Positions 47,802 to 55,574 of a stretch of DNA of 64,000 nt are shown here, piece after piece (positions within the stretch are counted from its first letter, which is position 1; every line of letters starts with the position of its first letter). The translations under genes were made by a program, and so were the position numbers. The notes below the pieces were generated by a model. That model saw only the letters and a list, made by a program, of their open reading frames with translations, did not search any database and had not been told where the DNA came from. Source of the DNA: Marinobacter salinexigens (GTDB lineage: Bacteria; Pseudomonadota; Gammaproteobacteria; Pseudomonadales; Oleiphilaceae); the NCBI RefSeq assembly GCF_008370345.1, contig NZ_VTUU01000001.1:606223-670222 (forward strand), given 5' to 3'.

Positions 47802-48866
47802 TCAGTAAATGTAGTGGAGCACGCTGATGGCGTGGATTTGGAGATGGCCCAGCCACGACATGGGTCCGGAAGCCGGGAATAGTTGAACCGTTGCGCGAGC
47901 TCCGGACGGGAGTTGCGCCAGCAGGTCCTGTTGATCCGGCATTGCCAGGTGCAGTCTCTGGCGCTGGGCATCACGAACCCAGCGGTCAGTGCTGGCAGGG
48001 GCTGCAAGGGTACCGTCTGCCAGAAGCTGGCCCTGCAGTGTACCGGCATCCGTGATGCCCACCCCGGCGTCGAAGACCTTTCCTGGCAAGGCATCAAATA
48101 CGACAGCCGCTTCATCGCCGGGCTCTACGTAGGCCAGAGATTTCTCTCTGAAGTCTGCAATCACGTCGGCGTGATCACTCACCAGTGCCGCCATAGAAAT
48201 GCCTACCCGGGCGTAGGTGCCTTCCTGAACCTGCAGGTTCGAGATGGTGCCACTTTCCTGAGCCCGGATTTCTGTGTATGCGAGATTCAGTTGGGCCTGA
48301 GCAAGGTCGTTACGGGCCTGGCGGAGCCTCAGGTTCTGTTCGTCCGTCAGTCCGCGCTGAACCGAAAGTTCCCTGACCTGCGCCTGGGCGGCCCGGACAT
48401 TTGCCTGCGCGGCCTCGTGTTCTGATGCTATCTGGTCAGCCTGCTGCTGCGACACGCCTCCCTGGCTTTTGAGACGTTGCATGCGGGCATTGTCCCTGGC
48501 CAGTTGCGCTTCAGTTGCGCGTGCAGCGGCCAGCGCGGCATCAGCGTTGGCCAGTGCGGCATCGTAACCATCGTTCTGAACGCTGGCGGCTTCCAGTGCC
48601 AGTTCTGCCTTCTCAATGGCAAGCCTGAAAGGTCTCTGGTCCAGGGTAAACAGCAGATCGCCGGCTTTGACGTGTTGGTTGTTTCGCAAATGAACTTCCG
48701 CAACCTGGCCGCTAACCTGTGGCGCGACCTGAACCACACTGTGCATAACCCGCGCCTGAGGCGTCAGAGGCATCCAAAGGTCGGCGATCAGAAAGTAAGC
48801 AAAGAGCAGGGCGAAAGCGAGCAGTGACAATCTGACCCAGCGAGCAAAGGCCTGATCGGGTGTCAT
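47802..48866 (-). CDS. HlyD/EmrA-type secretion adaptor
   Basis: The 354-aa protein has one N-terminal membrane helix (LSLLAFALLFAYFLIADLW), then VVQVAPQVSGQVAEVHLRNNQHVKAGDLLFTLD (first lipoyl half). A long coiled-coil hairpin rich in Ala and Gln (about 85-185) follows, then NLAYTEIRAQESGTISNLQVQEGTYARVG (second half). It spans the periplasm between an inner-membrane transporter and an outer channel. The downstream FUSC protein is its probable partner. Its ATG shares one base with the marR stop (TAATG), so translation is coupled. Confidence 0.87.
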   Translation of the reverse strand: MTPDQAFARWVRLSLLAFALLFAYFLIADLWMPLTPQARVMHSVVQVAPQVSGQVAEVHLRNNQHVKAGDLLFTLDQRPFRLAIEKAELALEAASVQNDGYDAALANADAALAAARATEAQLARDNARMQRLKSQGGVSQQQADQIASEHEAAQANVRAAQAQVRELSVQRGLTDEQNLRLRQARNDLAQAQLNLAYTEIRAQESGTISNLQVQEGTYARVGISMAALVSDHADVIADFREKSLAYVEPGDEAAVVFDALPGKVFDAGVGITDAGTLQGQLLADGTLAAPASTDRWVRDAQRQRLHLAMPDQQDLLAQLPSGARATVQLFPASGPMSWLGHLQIHAISVLHYIY

Positions 48867-49324
48867 TACGCACCTCTCCTGGTGTTCAGGTACTGATGGA
48901 GGTTAGATTCCATGGCGCAAACGACTGCGGCCAGTTGATCAAGCTGTTCATCATCGACGTTGCCGTAGATGGCCGTTCTTACCGCCTGAATTCTTTCCTC
49001 AAGATCGTTCATGACCAGCCGGCCATTTTCAGTGAACCAGAGTGTATGAGCCCGACGGTCGTTGGGAGATATGCGCCGCTCGATGAGATTCTGGTCCTCA
49101 AGCTGATTCAACGTTCGTGTTAACGAGGGCATTTCGATCGCAAGGGCGGTTGCCAGTGCTGTCTGGCTGCACCCGTCACCCAGATGGTCAAGGTGTACCA
49201 TGACCGCCCATCGGCTTTCCGTCAGCTCCAGAGGAGACACTGCAGAAGTGATGGCTTGCCGCCATAGCCGGTGGATTCGGCCCAGGGCGCCTCCGATCGA
49301 AGGCTTGAGTTCGTGGGTAGACAT
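48866..49324 (-). CDS. MarR family transcriptional regulator
   Basis: The 152-aa protein has the winged-helix of MarR: LTESRWAVMVHLDHLGDGCSQTALATALAIEMPSLTRTLNQLEDQNLIERRISPNDRRAHTLWFTENGR. It resembles the SlyA/HpcR branch. It heads the marR-hlyD-FUSC efflux operon. Two palindromes with TTAGC half-sites lie 55-105 bp upstream and overlap a likely promoter, so autorepression relieved by an effluxed compound is expected. Confidence 0.87.
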   Translation of the reverse strand: MSTHELKPSIGGALGRIHRLWRQAITSAVSPLELTESRWAVMVHLDHLGDGCSQTALATALAIEMPSLTRTLNQLEDQNLIERRISPNDRRAHTLWFTENGRLVMNDLEERIQAVRTAIYGNVDDEQLDQLAAVVCAMESNLHQYLNTRRGA

Positions 49325-49379
49325 AACTGAATTCCTTGGTTCCCGATACCGCTGAACAGCGGTGGGATGTAGGTTTTAT

Positions 49380-49428
49380 TTAGCGTGCTAACAATGGTAT
49401 CCACGAGAGCGTGTGTTAGCAAGCTAAC
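49380..49428. promoter_or_regulatory. Two MarR-type operators and promoter
   Basis: TTAGC-GT-GCTAA (49380-49391) and GTTAGC-AA-GCTAAC (49415-49428) share the same half-site, with centres 36 bp apart. On the minus strand, TTGCTA (49422-49417), a 17-base spacer and TACCAT (49399-49394) form a possible promoter for marR. The upstream palindrome covers the -35 and the other lies just past the -10. Confidence 0.6.
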
Positions 49429-49513
49429 TAATATAAGTGATAGGACTTACTGTAAAGGCTGGCTCACCACGTTCGTGCCTGAAAAAGCCTGGTTGCCTGG
49501 CTCTTTGAACAAC

Positions 49514-49614
49514 TGACTATTTTTCCTGCGCTTTCTCTGAGCCGCGTGGTTGTGCGGTTTGCACCGGGTATCCTTTCGTTTCCAACAATGTTATCCACAG
49601 TTTTTGTGGGAAAA
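49514..49614 (+). repeat. 101-bp DnaA-box repeat, copy A
   Basis: This copy starts TGACTAT and ends in GTGGGAAAA. Its 3' 70 bases are almost identical to copies B and C. A perfect DnaA box TTATCCACA lies at 49591-49599, and CCACA/TGTGG can form a small hairpin just after it. Confidence 0.85.
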
Positions 49615-49678
49615 TACCTGCATCGTGCATAAGTCCACCGCGAAACCCGCTTAAGCCTGGGGGTAATTCAGACTCACC

Positions 49679-49687
49679 TGTGAATAA
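49679..49687 (-). promoter_or_regulatory. Extra DnaA-box-like site
   Basis: TTATTCACA on the minus strand fits the TTATNCACA DnaA consensus. It lies between repeats A and B and is not part of either. Confidence 0.45.
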
Positions 49688-49737
49688 GTGGAGGAAATGA
49701 CCACGAGAAGTCCTCATTGGTAACGGCTTGAACAGGT

Positions 49738-49838
49738 TGCCTATATTTCGTTCGTTTTCTGCAGGCCCCGTGGTTATGCGGTTTACACCGGGTATCCTTT
49801 CGTTTCCAACAACGTTATCCACAGTTTTTGTGGGAAAA
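49738..49838 (+). repeat. 101-bp DnaA-box repeat, copy B
   Basis: Same length and orientation as copy A, 224 bp further on. The DnaA box is at 49815-49823. Differences from A cluster in the first 35 bases, while the last 70 differ at only a few positions. Confidence 0.85.
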
Positions 49839-49955
49839 GTCCGGGAAGGTGGGGGTGAGTATCCGGGCAAGGCATCCGGGCAAAGTCACGAGGGGGTCAG
49901 TGTGACAGTACCCGGATATGAGGTCAGTTCTGAGTCAGGCGGGGGAATGGGATGG

Positions 49956-50399
49956 TCAAACGGCGGTTGTCACGTATTTTAGGACTTCCACAACCTGCTC
50001 CGGGGTCTGTGCCCAGGCCATTGCGGCAGCATCCACTTCCTTCAGGGGGTGAACAATGTCATCCCCATGCAGAGTGATGTAGGGCGTGCCCAGTGCTGCG
50101 CAGTATCCTGCGTCGAAGGCTGCATTCCACTGCTTGTACTTATCGCCGAAGCGAATCACTGCGAGATCACACTGCTCCAGCATGGTCTTGGTGCGGATGC
50201 CATTCACCTTTGATGACTGATGGTCGCGCCAGAACGGAACATCCGGCTTGCCCAGTACATCGCCTGCGGCATCGCTGGCATCGTGGTTGGTTACCGGAGC
50301 TGTGAATTCAACCGGCAGACCTGCCGCCTTTGCGCCAGCCTGAATCTGCTCACGCCAATCGGTGTGGATTTCGCCAGAAAGGTATACGGTCCAGATCAT
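49956..50399 (-). CDS. YtoQ family protein
   Basis: GAGGAAAC supports ATG 50399, giving 147 aa (MIWTVYLSGEIHTDWREQI). PVTNHDASDAAGDVLG, CDLAVIRFGDKYKQWNAAFDAGYCAALGTPYITLHGDDIVHPLKEVD resemble the YtoQ family, which is related to the nucleoside 2-deoxyribosyltransferase fold; the D...GYCAALG region corresponds to the FExGYA block there, with Asp in place of the Glu. The reaction is unknown. The gene lies alone between repeats B and C. Confidence 0.75.
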   Translation of the reverse strand: MIWTVYLSGEIHTDWREQIQAGAKAAGLPVEFTAPVTNHDASDAAGDVLGKPDVPFWRDHQSSKVNGIRTKTMLEQCDLAVIRFGDKYKQWNAAFDAGYCAALGTPYITLHGDDIVHPLKEVDAAAMAWAQTPEQVVEVLKYVTTAV

Positions 50400-50478
50400 G
50401 GTAGTTTCCTCAGTTTGTGAACTGGAACGCATCATACTGGATAGGGCGATTTGAGTCAGTGTGTGGATTTAAACACAT

Positions 50479-50579
50479 TGACTATTATTCCTCCGATTCC
50501 GGGAACAGGCATGGTTATGCGGTTTACACCGGGTATCCTTTCGTTGCCAACAAAGTTATCCACAGTTTCTGTGGGAAAA
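50479..50579 (+). repeat. 101-bp DnaA-box repeat, copy C
   Basis: Third copy, same orientation and exact length, with the DnaA box at 50556-50564. It begins 80 bp upstream of ytoQ and ends 31 bp from the stop of the truncated LysR gene. It differs from B mainly in its first 35 bases. Confidence 0.85.
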
Positions 50580-50609
50580 CTCTACCGCTATCCGGTTGTT
50601 GTTCCTTGA

Positions 50610-50984
50610 TTAACCCCAGTGGGTCAAAAGGTCCTGGTGCTCGCATACAGCTCCGAAGATCCCGCCTTCATTCATCATCATCGCCAGACGAAGTTGGCCT
50701 GAAAGGTGTCCTTTGAGTATCTCCGTTTCGTCTTCAAAGTTGCGGAGCGCACGTTTCAGGTCGAGGGTGTTCCTGTACACCTGCTCACCGTCCGGCGTCA
50801 GCCCGAAACCACTGCGGCCTCGTTCGCACAAGCGAAGATGCAGGCGCTCCTCCAACTGCCTCAGTTGTCGGCTGATGTTGCTGGCATCACGGTTCAGAAG
50901 GGTCTGGGCGTTGGCTATGCCCTGGCATTCAACAACAGCAATGAAGACGTCAAGCAGGCGTAGATCAATGTCACTCAGGTTCAT
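50610..50984 (-). pseudogene. Truncated LysR family regulator
   Basis: The 124-aa frame has a complete LysR DNA-binding region (IDLRLLDVFIAVVECQGIANAQTLLNRDASNISRQLRQLEERLHLRLCERGRSGFGLTPDGEQVY) and the linker helix. It stops soon after SGQLRLAMM, where the roughly 200-aa effector domain should begin. The residues after that do not resemble the family. It follows the metallo-hydrolase stop by 4 bp, so it was once the last gene of the operon. The 3' part appears deleted, and repeat C begins 31 bp further on. The protein may still bind DNA but cannot sense a ligand. Confidence 0.75.
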
Positions 50985-50988
50985 CTGG

Positions 50989-51747
50989 TCATTTATTCAA
51001 GTATTGGTCGATAAGTTCGTGCAGGCGAACTTTACCAAAACTCGGGTCGTGTCCACCGTGAACCATAGATACCGGGAGCCGTCTCAGGCGTTCCATGGTC
51101 GCAGTGTATGCTTGCTTATCGGCGCCTTCAATGTCATCAAGCAGAGGGCCATCGTAGATGGCATCGCCAGAGAACAGGGTACCGGAAGATTTGTCCCACA
51201 AGCCGATACTTCCGGGCGAGTGGCCAGGCAGGTGCAGTACTTCGAATGCACTGTTACCCAGGTCGAGAACGTCCCCTTCGTCAATTAGTCGGGTGGGTTC
51301 CGTTGCCGCGCTGCGGAAGGTCACGGGATCGAATTGCGCGTGTGGATAGGCATCAATCAGCAGGTCCGGTATGTCATAGTTGTCACCGCCAAAGGCTTCG
51401 CGCATTCCGGCAGGCCAATGGCAGGCACAGAGGATTGGGAAATCGTCCGGAGTGCGCAGATTGTCAGCTTCGAGGGGATGGACCAGCCGCTGATCGAACT
51501 CGTGCAGGCTGCCAATGTGGTCGAAGTGGGTGTGGGTGGCCACAGCCATTAAAGGCTTGTCCAGGAGCTCTGCCATGGCTTCTTTGAGATTGCTGATGCC
51601 CATGCCGGAGTCGATCAGGATGTCGGCATCCCGTCCCCTGACATGCCAGATATTGCACCGGGCCAGCGGGCAAACGTGAGGTTCCCAGAGCAGTGTGATC
51701 CGGTCATCAATACGCTTTTTTTCAAACCAGCGGTCTGCGATCTTCAT
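50989..51747 (-). CDS. Metallo-beta-lactamase-fold hydrolase
   Basis: The 252-aa protein has the zinc motif THTHFDHIGS (His72, His74, Asp76, His77), LHLPGHSPGSIGLWDKSSGTLFSGDAIYDG with the next His and Asp, and a terminal HGGHDPSFG. Members hydrolyse lactones, thioesters or amides; no signal peptide is present. It lies 11 bp from the ABC ATPase and belongs to the sigma-54 operon, so it probably processes the imported compound or a product of the desaturase-like enzyme. Confidence 0.85.
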   Translation of the reverse strand: MKIADRWFEKKRIDDRITLLWEPHVCPLARCNIWHVRGRDADILIDSGMGISNLKEAMAELLDKPLMAVATHTHFDHIGSLHEFDQRLVHPLEADNLRTPDDFPILCACHWPAGMREAFGGDNYDIPDLLIDAYPHAQFDPVTFRSAATEPTRLIDEGDVLDLGNSAFEVLHLPGHSPGSIGLWDKSSGTLFSGDAIYDGPLLDDIEGADKQAYTATMERLRRLPVSMVHGGHDPSFGKVRLHELIDQYLNK

Positions 51748-51758
51748 GTTGTGGCCCT

Positions 51759-52556
51759 TCAGGCTGCATCCCGCCCTTCATCCTGCATCAACCGCCGGAT
51801 ATGAAGCTCAAGCCGTCGGTACTCTTCGCTCTGAAGGAATGCTTCCCGGTCATTGGGTGGCAGTGCGGATTTAAAATCGGTGTGGATGACTTCCTTGAGA
51901 CGCCCTGGATGACGGGACAGGAAGAACACGACATCGCCGAGGTAGAGTGCCTCTTCTATGTCGTGGGAGACCACCATGACGGAGGTCCGCTCCTTGCGCA
52001 CAATACCCAGCAGAAGGTCCTGCATTTGCCACCGGGTTTCAGGATCAAGCGCGCCAAAAGGCTCGTCCATCAGCAGGAGTTCCGGATAGTTGGCAAGGGT
52101 GCGGGCGATGGCAACCCGCTGGCGCATGCCACCGGACAGTTGATGGGGGTAGGCGTCGGCAAATTTTTCCAGCCCCACAGCCCGGATGAAATGCTCTACG
52201 GTGCCTTCGTTCAGTGCACTGCGGTCAGAGTTTATTCTGAGACCATAGGCGACGTTGTCTTTCACCGATAGCCAGGGAAAGGATGTGTAGTCCTGGAAGA
52301 CCATGCCCCGGTCACGGCCGGGCTGATCAACAGCCCGGCCATTGAGGGTGATCGTGCCTTCCGATGGATTTTCCAGGCCAGCTACCATGCGCAGCAATGT
52401 GGATTTGCCGCAGCCGGAGGGGCCCAGCAGCACGCCAACTTTGCCTGCCGGCAGTTCCAGAGAAATGTTCTCCAGTGCCTGGATGTCCCGGCCTCCTGAC
52501 CGGAATGTCTTGCCAACATTGGATATGCTGAGGCCGTTACTGGAAGGCATGGTCAT
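51759..52556 (-). CDS. ABC transporter ATP-binding protein (nitrate/taurine type)
   Basis: The 265-aa protein has Walker A GPSGCGKST, the Q-loop VFQDYTSFPWLSVKDNVAYGL, signature HQLSGGMRQRVAIARTL and Walker B LLLMDEPFGALDP, then the switch His in VVSHDIEEAL. The FPWLSVKDN Q-loop is typical of the NitT/TauT family, which takes up nitrate, sulfonates, pyrimidine precursors and similar compounds. It powers the permease encoded at 53649-54524. Confidence 0.9.
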   Translation of the reverse strand: MTMPSSNGLSISNVGKTFRSGGRDIQALENISLELPAGKVGVLLGPSGCGKSTLLRMVAGLENPSEGTITLNGRAVDQPGRDRGMVFQDYTSFPWLSVKDNVAYGLRINSDRSALNEGTVEHFIRAVGLEKFADAYPHQLSGGMRQRVAIARTLANYPELLLMDEPFGALDPETRWQMQDLLLGIVRKERTSVMVVSHDIEEALYLGDVVFFLSRHPGRLKEVIHTDFKSALPPNDREAFLQSEEYRRLELHIRRLMQDEGRDAA

Positions 52557-52564
52557 GACTCCTG

Positions 52565-53599
52565 TTACTCCGCAGACTCAATAATGGCTTTCAGGGGTGC
52601 CATGTTCACGCCGGATTCCATAGGGTGGCTGGCGTCGACCAGGCCGAACTTCAGCCACCAGTCGGTCACGGTATCCCAGTTTTCTGTGACCTGGCCGTTT
52701 GGCAGCCCCAGCGGCAGTTCACCCGGAATCAGACCCATGTATTTAGCCGCCTGTGACTTGTCGAATACCCAGATGCCGCCTTTGTAGATCTCGCCGTCCG
52801 ATCCAAGCACCTTCTCAACGTCAGACACCGGGAAATTGAGGCCTTTTGCGATGATCTCATTGGCTTCTGCCGGATTGGCTTTCCAGTAATCCACGGCATC
52901 GAAGTACGCCTGCATTGCTTTCGCTGCGGTTTCCGGATGTTGTGTCAGAAAGGTATCGCTCATATACATGGCGTCACCGAGCAGGGCCGTTTCGATCCAG
53001 CCTGGCTCCAGTGAGGAAGCAACAACCTTGGAGCCGGGCAGGGCCTCCAGAGCCTGTGAGCCAAAAGGTTCCCAGAATTCAGCAGCACTGACATCACCAC
53101 CGACCAGCGCGCCGACGGCGTCATCCATGATCAGGTTGGTAAACTGGACTTCATCAATGCCTACCCCGTTTGCCTCAAGCCATTTTCCCACGAAAATCTG
53201 GGTCAGACCGCCTTCCAGAACGGCGACGGATTTACCTTTCAGATCTTCCGCAGACTCGATCCCCGGCGCCAGTACAATTTTGTCTGTGCCATAGGAAGGG
53301 TTCGTGTAGGTGACCATTTTGACCGGCACACCTTTGTCTGCGGCTATCGGCGCGTATTCTGCCGTGCTGGACGTGACATCCAGTCCGTCAGCGGCCATCA
53401 GCCCGAAACTTTCGTAAGGGTCTTCAATGATGGAAATTTCGAAGTCGAGATCCGGTGCCAGATTTTTTTCCTGGGCAATAAACCAGAACCCGTATCCGGG
53501 CCAGGAAAACAGAGATAACCGTACGGTTTCTGCAGCCAGCGCGCTGCTGGAAAGCAGGGCCAGTGCTGCGACAGATAGTCCACGTTTAAACCAGTCCAT
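52565..53599 (-). CDS. ABC transporter periplasmic binding protein (NMT1/TauA-like)
   Basis: GAGGAAA supports ATG 53599. The 344-aa product has a signal peptide (LSVAALALLSSSALAAE). It then has VRLSLFSWPGYGFWFIAQEKN, DVTSSTAEYAPIAADKGVPVKMVTYTNPSYGTDKIV and DLKGKSVAVLEGGLTQIFVGKWLEANG, a type II binding-protein pattern of the NitT/TauT group. The binding pocket cannot be read, so the ligand is unknown. The operon's NtrC/sigma-54 signals suggest it holds nitrogen. Confidence 0.85.
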   Translation of the reverse strand: MDWFKRGLSVAALALLSSSALAAETVRLSLFSWPGYGFWFIAQEKNLAPDLDFEISIIEDPYESFGLMAADGLDVTSSTAEYAPIAADKGVPVKMVTYTNPSYGTDKIVLAPGIESAEDLKGKSVAVLEGGLTQIFVGKWLEANGVGIDEVQFTNLIMDDAVGALVGGDVSAAEFWEPFGSQALEALPGSKVVASSLEPGWIETALLGDAMYMSDTFLTQHPETAAKAMQAYFDAVDYWKANPAEANEIIAKGLNFPVSDVEKVLGSDGEIYKGGIWVFDKSQAAKYMGLIPGELPLGLPNGQVTENWDTVTDWWLKFGLVDASHPMESGVNMAPLKAIIESAE

Positions 53600-53648
53600 T
53601 ACGTATTTCCTCTTGGGGTTGGGATGCAAATCGGGAGGTGCCCATCCA

Positions 53649-54524
53649 TCAGGAATGGGACCGTCCGAGATAGGGAAAACATTTTCGGTAAATCAGTCTG
53701 AACAGAACGTCGAACAGCAGTCCCAGGACGCCGATGGTGACAATGCCAGCCATGATGTCGTCGACATGAACAAAGCGTTTTGCCCGCATCATCATGGCCC
53801 CGATGCCGTCGGTCGCTGCGACGATTTCTGCGATGACCAGGTAAGTCCAGCTGACAGCCAGCATCTGCCTGCAAGTGTCGACATAGCCCGGCAGGGAGTG
53901 CCTGAAGAGTACGGTCCACAGGATGATTCGCCGTCCACCGCCCAGTGTTTTGGCTGTTTCAATCAACACCTTGGGTGTTTGCCGGGTGACATCGGCCAGC
54001 ATGATGACCAGAAAGAAAACGACGCCCATCAGCAACAGGGTGATCTTTTGGGAATTTCCTGTCCCCAGCCACATAAGCAGTAGCGGGATGAAGGCAGGAG
54101 CAGGGAGGTACCGCCAGGCACCGAGCAGAGGGTTGAGTACGCCATCAACACGGGCGAAGGAACCCATCAGCAGGCCCAGCGGCAGGGCGATCAGAACGGC
54201 GATCACGAAGCTGGCAACAATCCTGGTGATACTGGAGATCACATCGCTCAGAAAGTTCTGTTCAAGGAACAGCGTTTTCAGCGAGTCGAACACAGCAACG
54301 GGCCCGGGATACAGGCGATCAGGTGCAAGATCCATTTGCGCGGTGATCTGCCACAGCAGGAAAAAGGCAACCCAGCCAACGGCTCCGAGAATCAATCGCT
54401 GATTGACGGGAAGTGACTGATTGAAATCGAACCAGTAGCCCCGGCGCTTTTTCGGTGTGGCGCTGGTAGGGACTACTGGTTCCAGCGCTTGTCCAGTCGC
54501 TCTGTCGGAGAGTTTTGCAGTCAT
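53649..54524 (-). CDS. ABC transporter permease (NitT/TauT type)
   Basis: The 291-aa protein has six membrane helices and the coupling motif ETAKTLGGGRRIILWTVLFRHSLPGYVDTCRQML, equivalent to the EAA loop. DLAPDRLYPGPVAVFDSLKTL is the family N-terminal pattern. A basic cytoplasmic tail of about 40 residues precedes the first helix. It forms the inner-membrane channel of the three-part transporter encoded by adjacent genes. Confidence 0.88.
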   Translation of the reverse strand: MTAKLSDRATGQALEPVVPTSATPKKRRGYWFDFNQSLPVNQRLILGAVGWVAFFLLWQITAQMDLAPDRLYPGPVAVFDSLKTLFLEQNFLSDVISSITRIVASFVIAVLIALPLGLLMGSFARVDGVLNPLLGAWRYLPAPAFIPLLLMWLGTGNSQKITLLLMGVVFFLVIMLADVTRQTPKVLIETAKTLGGGRRIILWTVLFRHSLPGYVDTCRQMLAVSWTYLVIAEIVAATDGIGAMMMRAKRFVHVDDIMAGIVTIGVLGLLFDVLFRLIYRKCFPYLGRSHS

Positions 54525-54534
54525 GGATTTGGCC

Positions 54535-55551
54535 TCAGAACGCGGTCAGGAAACTGAGCCCGTAAACCGGCACTGCGGACCCTTCCCGCAGCGCTTCGGG
54601 TACCTCCACCTGGCCGTAGGTTTCGGCATAGATTCCGGCGATACGGTTGCGGTGATAGCTCTTGATCTGACCTTTGAGGCCAACGGTGCGGGTGTAGGTT
54701 GAGCCGTAGAGTTCATTGTGGAGCGCAGGCAATTTGTACCAGGGCATGGTGGGCTTTGTGTGGTGCGCGTTGTGATAGCAAAAATTGAGAATCAGTAGAT
54801 TCAAAACGGGCCAGCGTCGGGAAATCAGGTTGCTGTAGGTATTGTTCTCTTCGTATTCCCGGTTGCCTTTGTACGGGAACGATGCGTCCGGGTCGTGCAG
54901 GTTCACTACGATTTCGTAGTTGTGCTGGTAGGCGTCGAAGAAACGCAGGACCATGAGCATCAGCGTATAGGCTATGGCATAGAGCAGCACGGCTTTGAGG
55001 CTCCAGAAGGCCAGGCATACCAGTATTACGGCCCTTGTAAGGAGTACCCCCAAAAGGCGCTTCCGTTGAGATGCATTTCCTACAGAGGTCAGCGGGGCAA
55101 TCATGAGCATGGCGTGCATCAGGATGTCCACGGCCGGGAAGTAGCACCACTCAAGAGCGAAGACCAGTTTTTCCGTTTTGGGGTGGGCCTTCAGCCATGC
55201 CCGATAATCGAATGCGATGGGATCGGTGTTGTCCACGTGATGGCGCATGTGCTTGTAGCGAAGGTCTTCATAGGTGCCGTAGCTTCCGCCGGTAATCCAG
55301 TTCAGCAGTTTGCCGAGCCGGGTGTTATGGGCGGTGTTTTTGAAGATCGCATTGTGGGCACAGTCGTGAACAAGATAAGCAGCGATGACCATCCCGTGCG
55401 CACAGGCGATCACGCCCAGTATTGGCAAGATAACCCCGGGTTGCGCCATCATCACCCAGCCGCCGACATAAGCCGCGACGATATAGCTAAGGACCAGTGT
55501 CAGGGGCCAGACACCGTCTGAATGTCTGAAATACTGGGTTACATGGGCCAT
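54535..55551 (-). CDS. Membrane di-iron fatty-acid-desaturase-family enzyme
   Basis: GGAGGTT sets the ATG at 55551 and gives 338 aa. The three histidine boxes of membrane desaturases and hydroxylases are present: HDCAH (62-66), HMRHH (101-105) and HNAHH (260-264), with helices between them (LTLVLSYIVAAYVGGWVMM, GVILPILGVIACAHGMVIAAYLV). Family members use O2 and two irons to desaturate or hydroxylate lipids and some small molecules. Here it sits inside an ABC uptake operon under nitrogen-type control, so a small imported substrate is more likely than a membrane lipid. An electron donor gene is not adjacent. Confidence 0.8.
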   Translation of the reverse strand: MAHVTQYFRHSDGVWPLTLVLSYIVAAYVGGWVMMAQPGVILPILGVIACAHGMVIAAYLVHDCAHNAIFKNTAHNTRLGKLLNWITGGSYGTYEDLRYKHMRHHVDNTDPIAFDYRAWLKAHPKTEKLVFALEWCYFPAVDILMHAMLMIAPLTSVGNASQRKRLLGVLLTRAVILVCLAFWSLKAVLLYAIAYTLMLMVLRFFDAYQHNYEIVVNLHDPDASFPYKGNREYEENNTYSNLISRRWPVLNLLILNFCYHNAHHTKPTMPWYKLPALHNELYGSTYTRTVGLKGQIKSYHRNRIAGIYAETYGQVEVPEALREGSAVPVYGLSFLTAF

Positions 55552-55574
55552 CGGTTTAACCTCCCTCCAGGGTG

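Larger units (their letters stand above)
49325..49955. other. 631-bp intergenic region with DnaA-box repeats
   Basis: After the marR control region this stretch contains two 101-bp repeats (49514-49614 and 49738-49838) and a further DnaA-box-like site between them. The remaining sequence, up to the ytoQ-like gene, is not coding as far as I can see. Open frames crossing it translate the repeats and look non-genic. Confidence 0.6.

Noticed and set aside
49517..49870. 117-aa open frame crossing repeats A and B
   Set aside because: It translates the repeat sequences, lacks a ribosome site and shows no protein family. The DNA repeat explains it.
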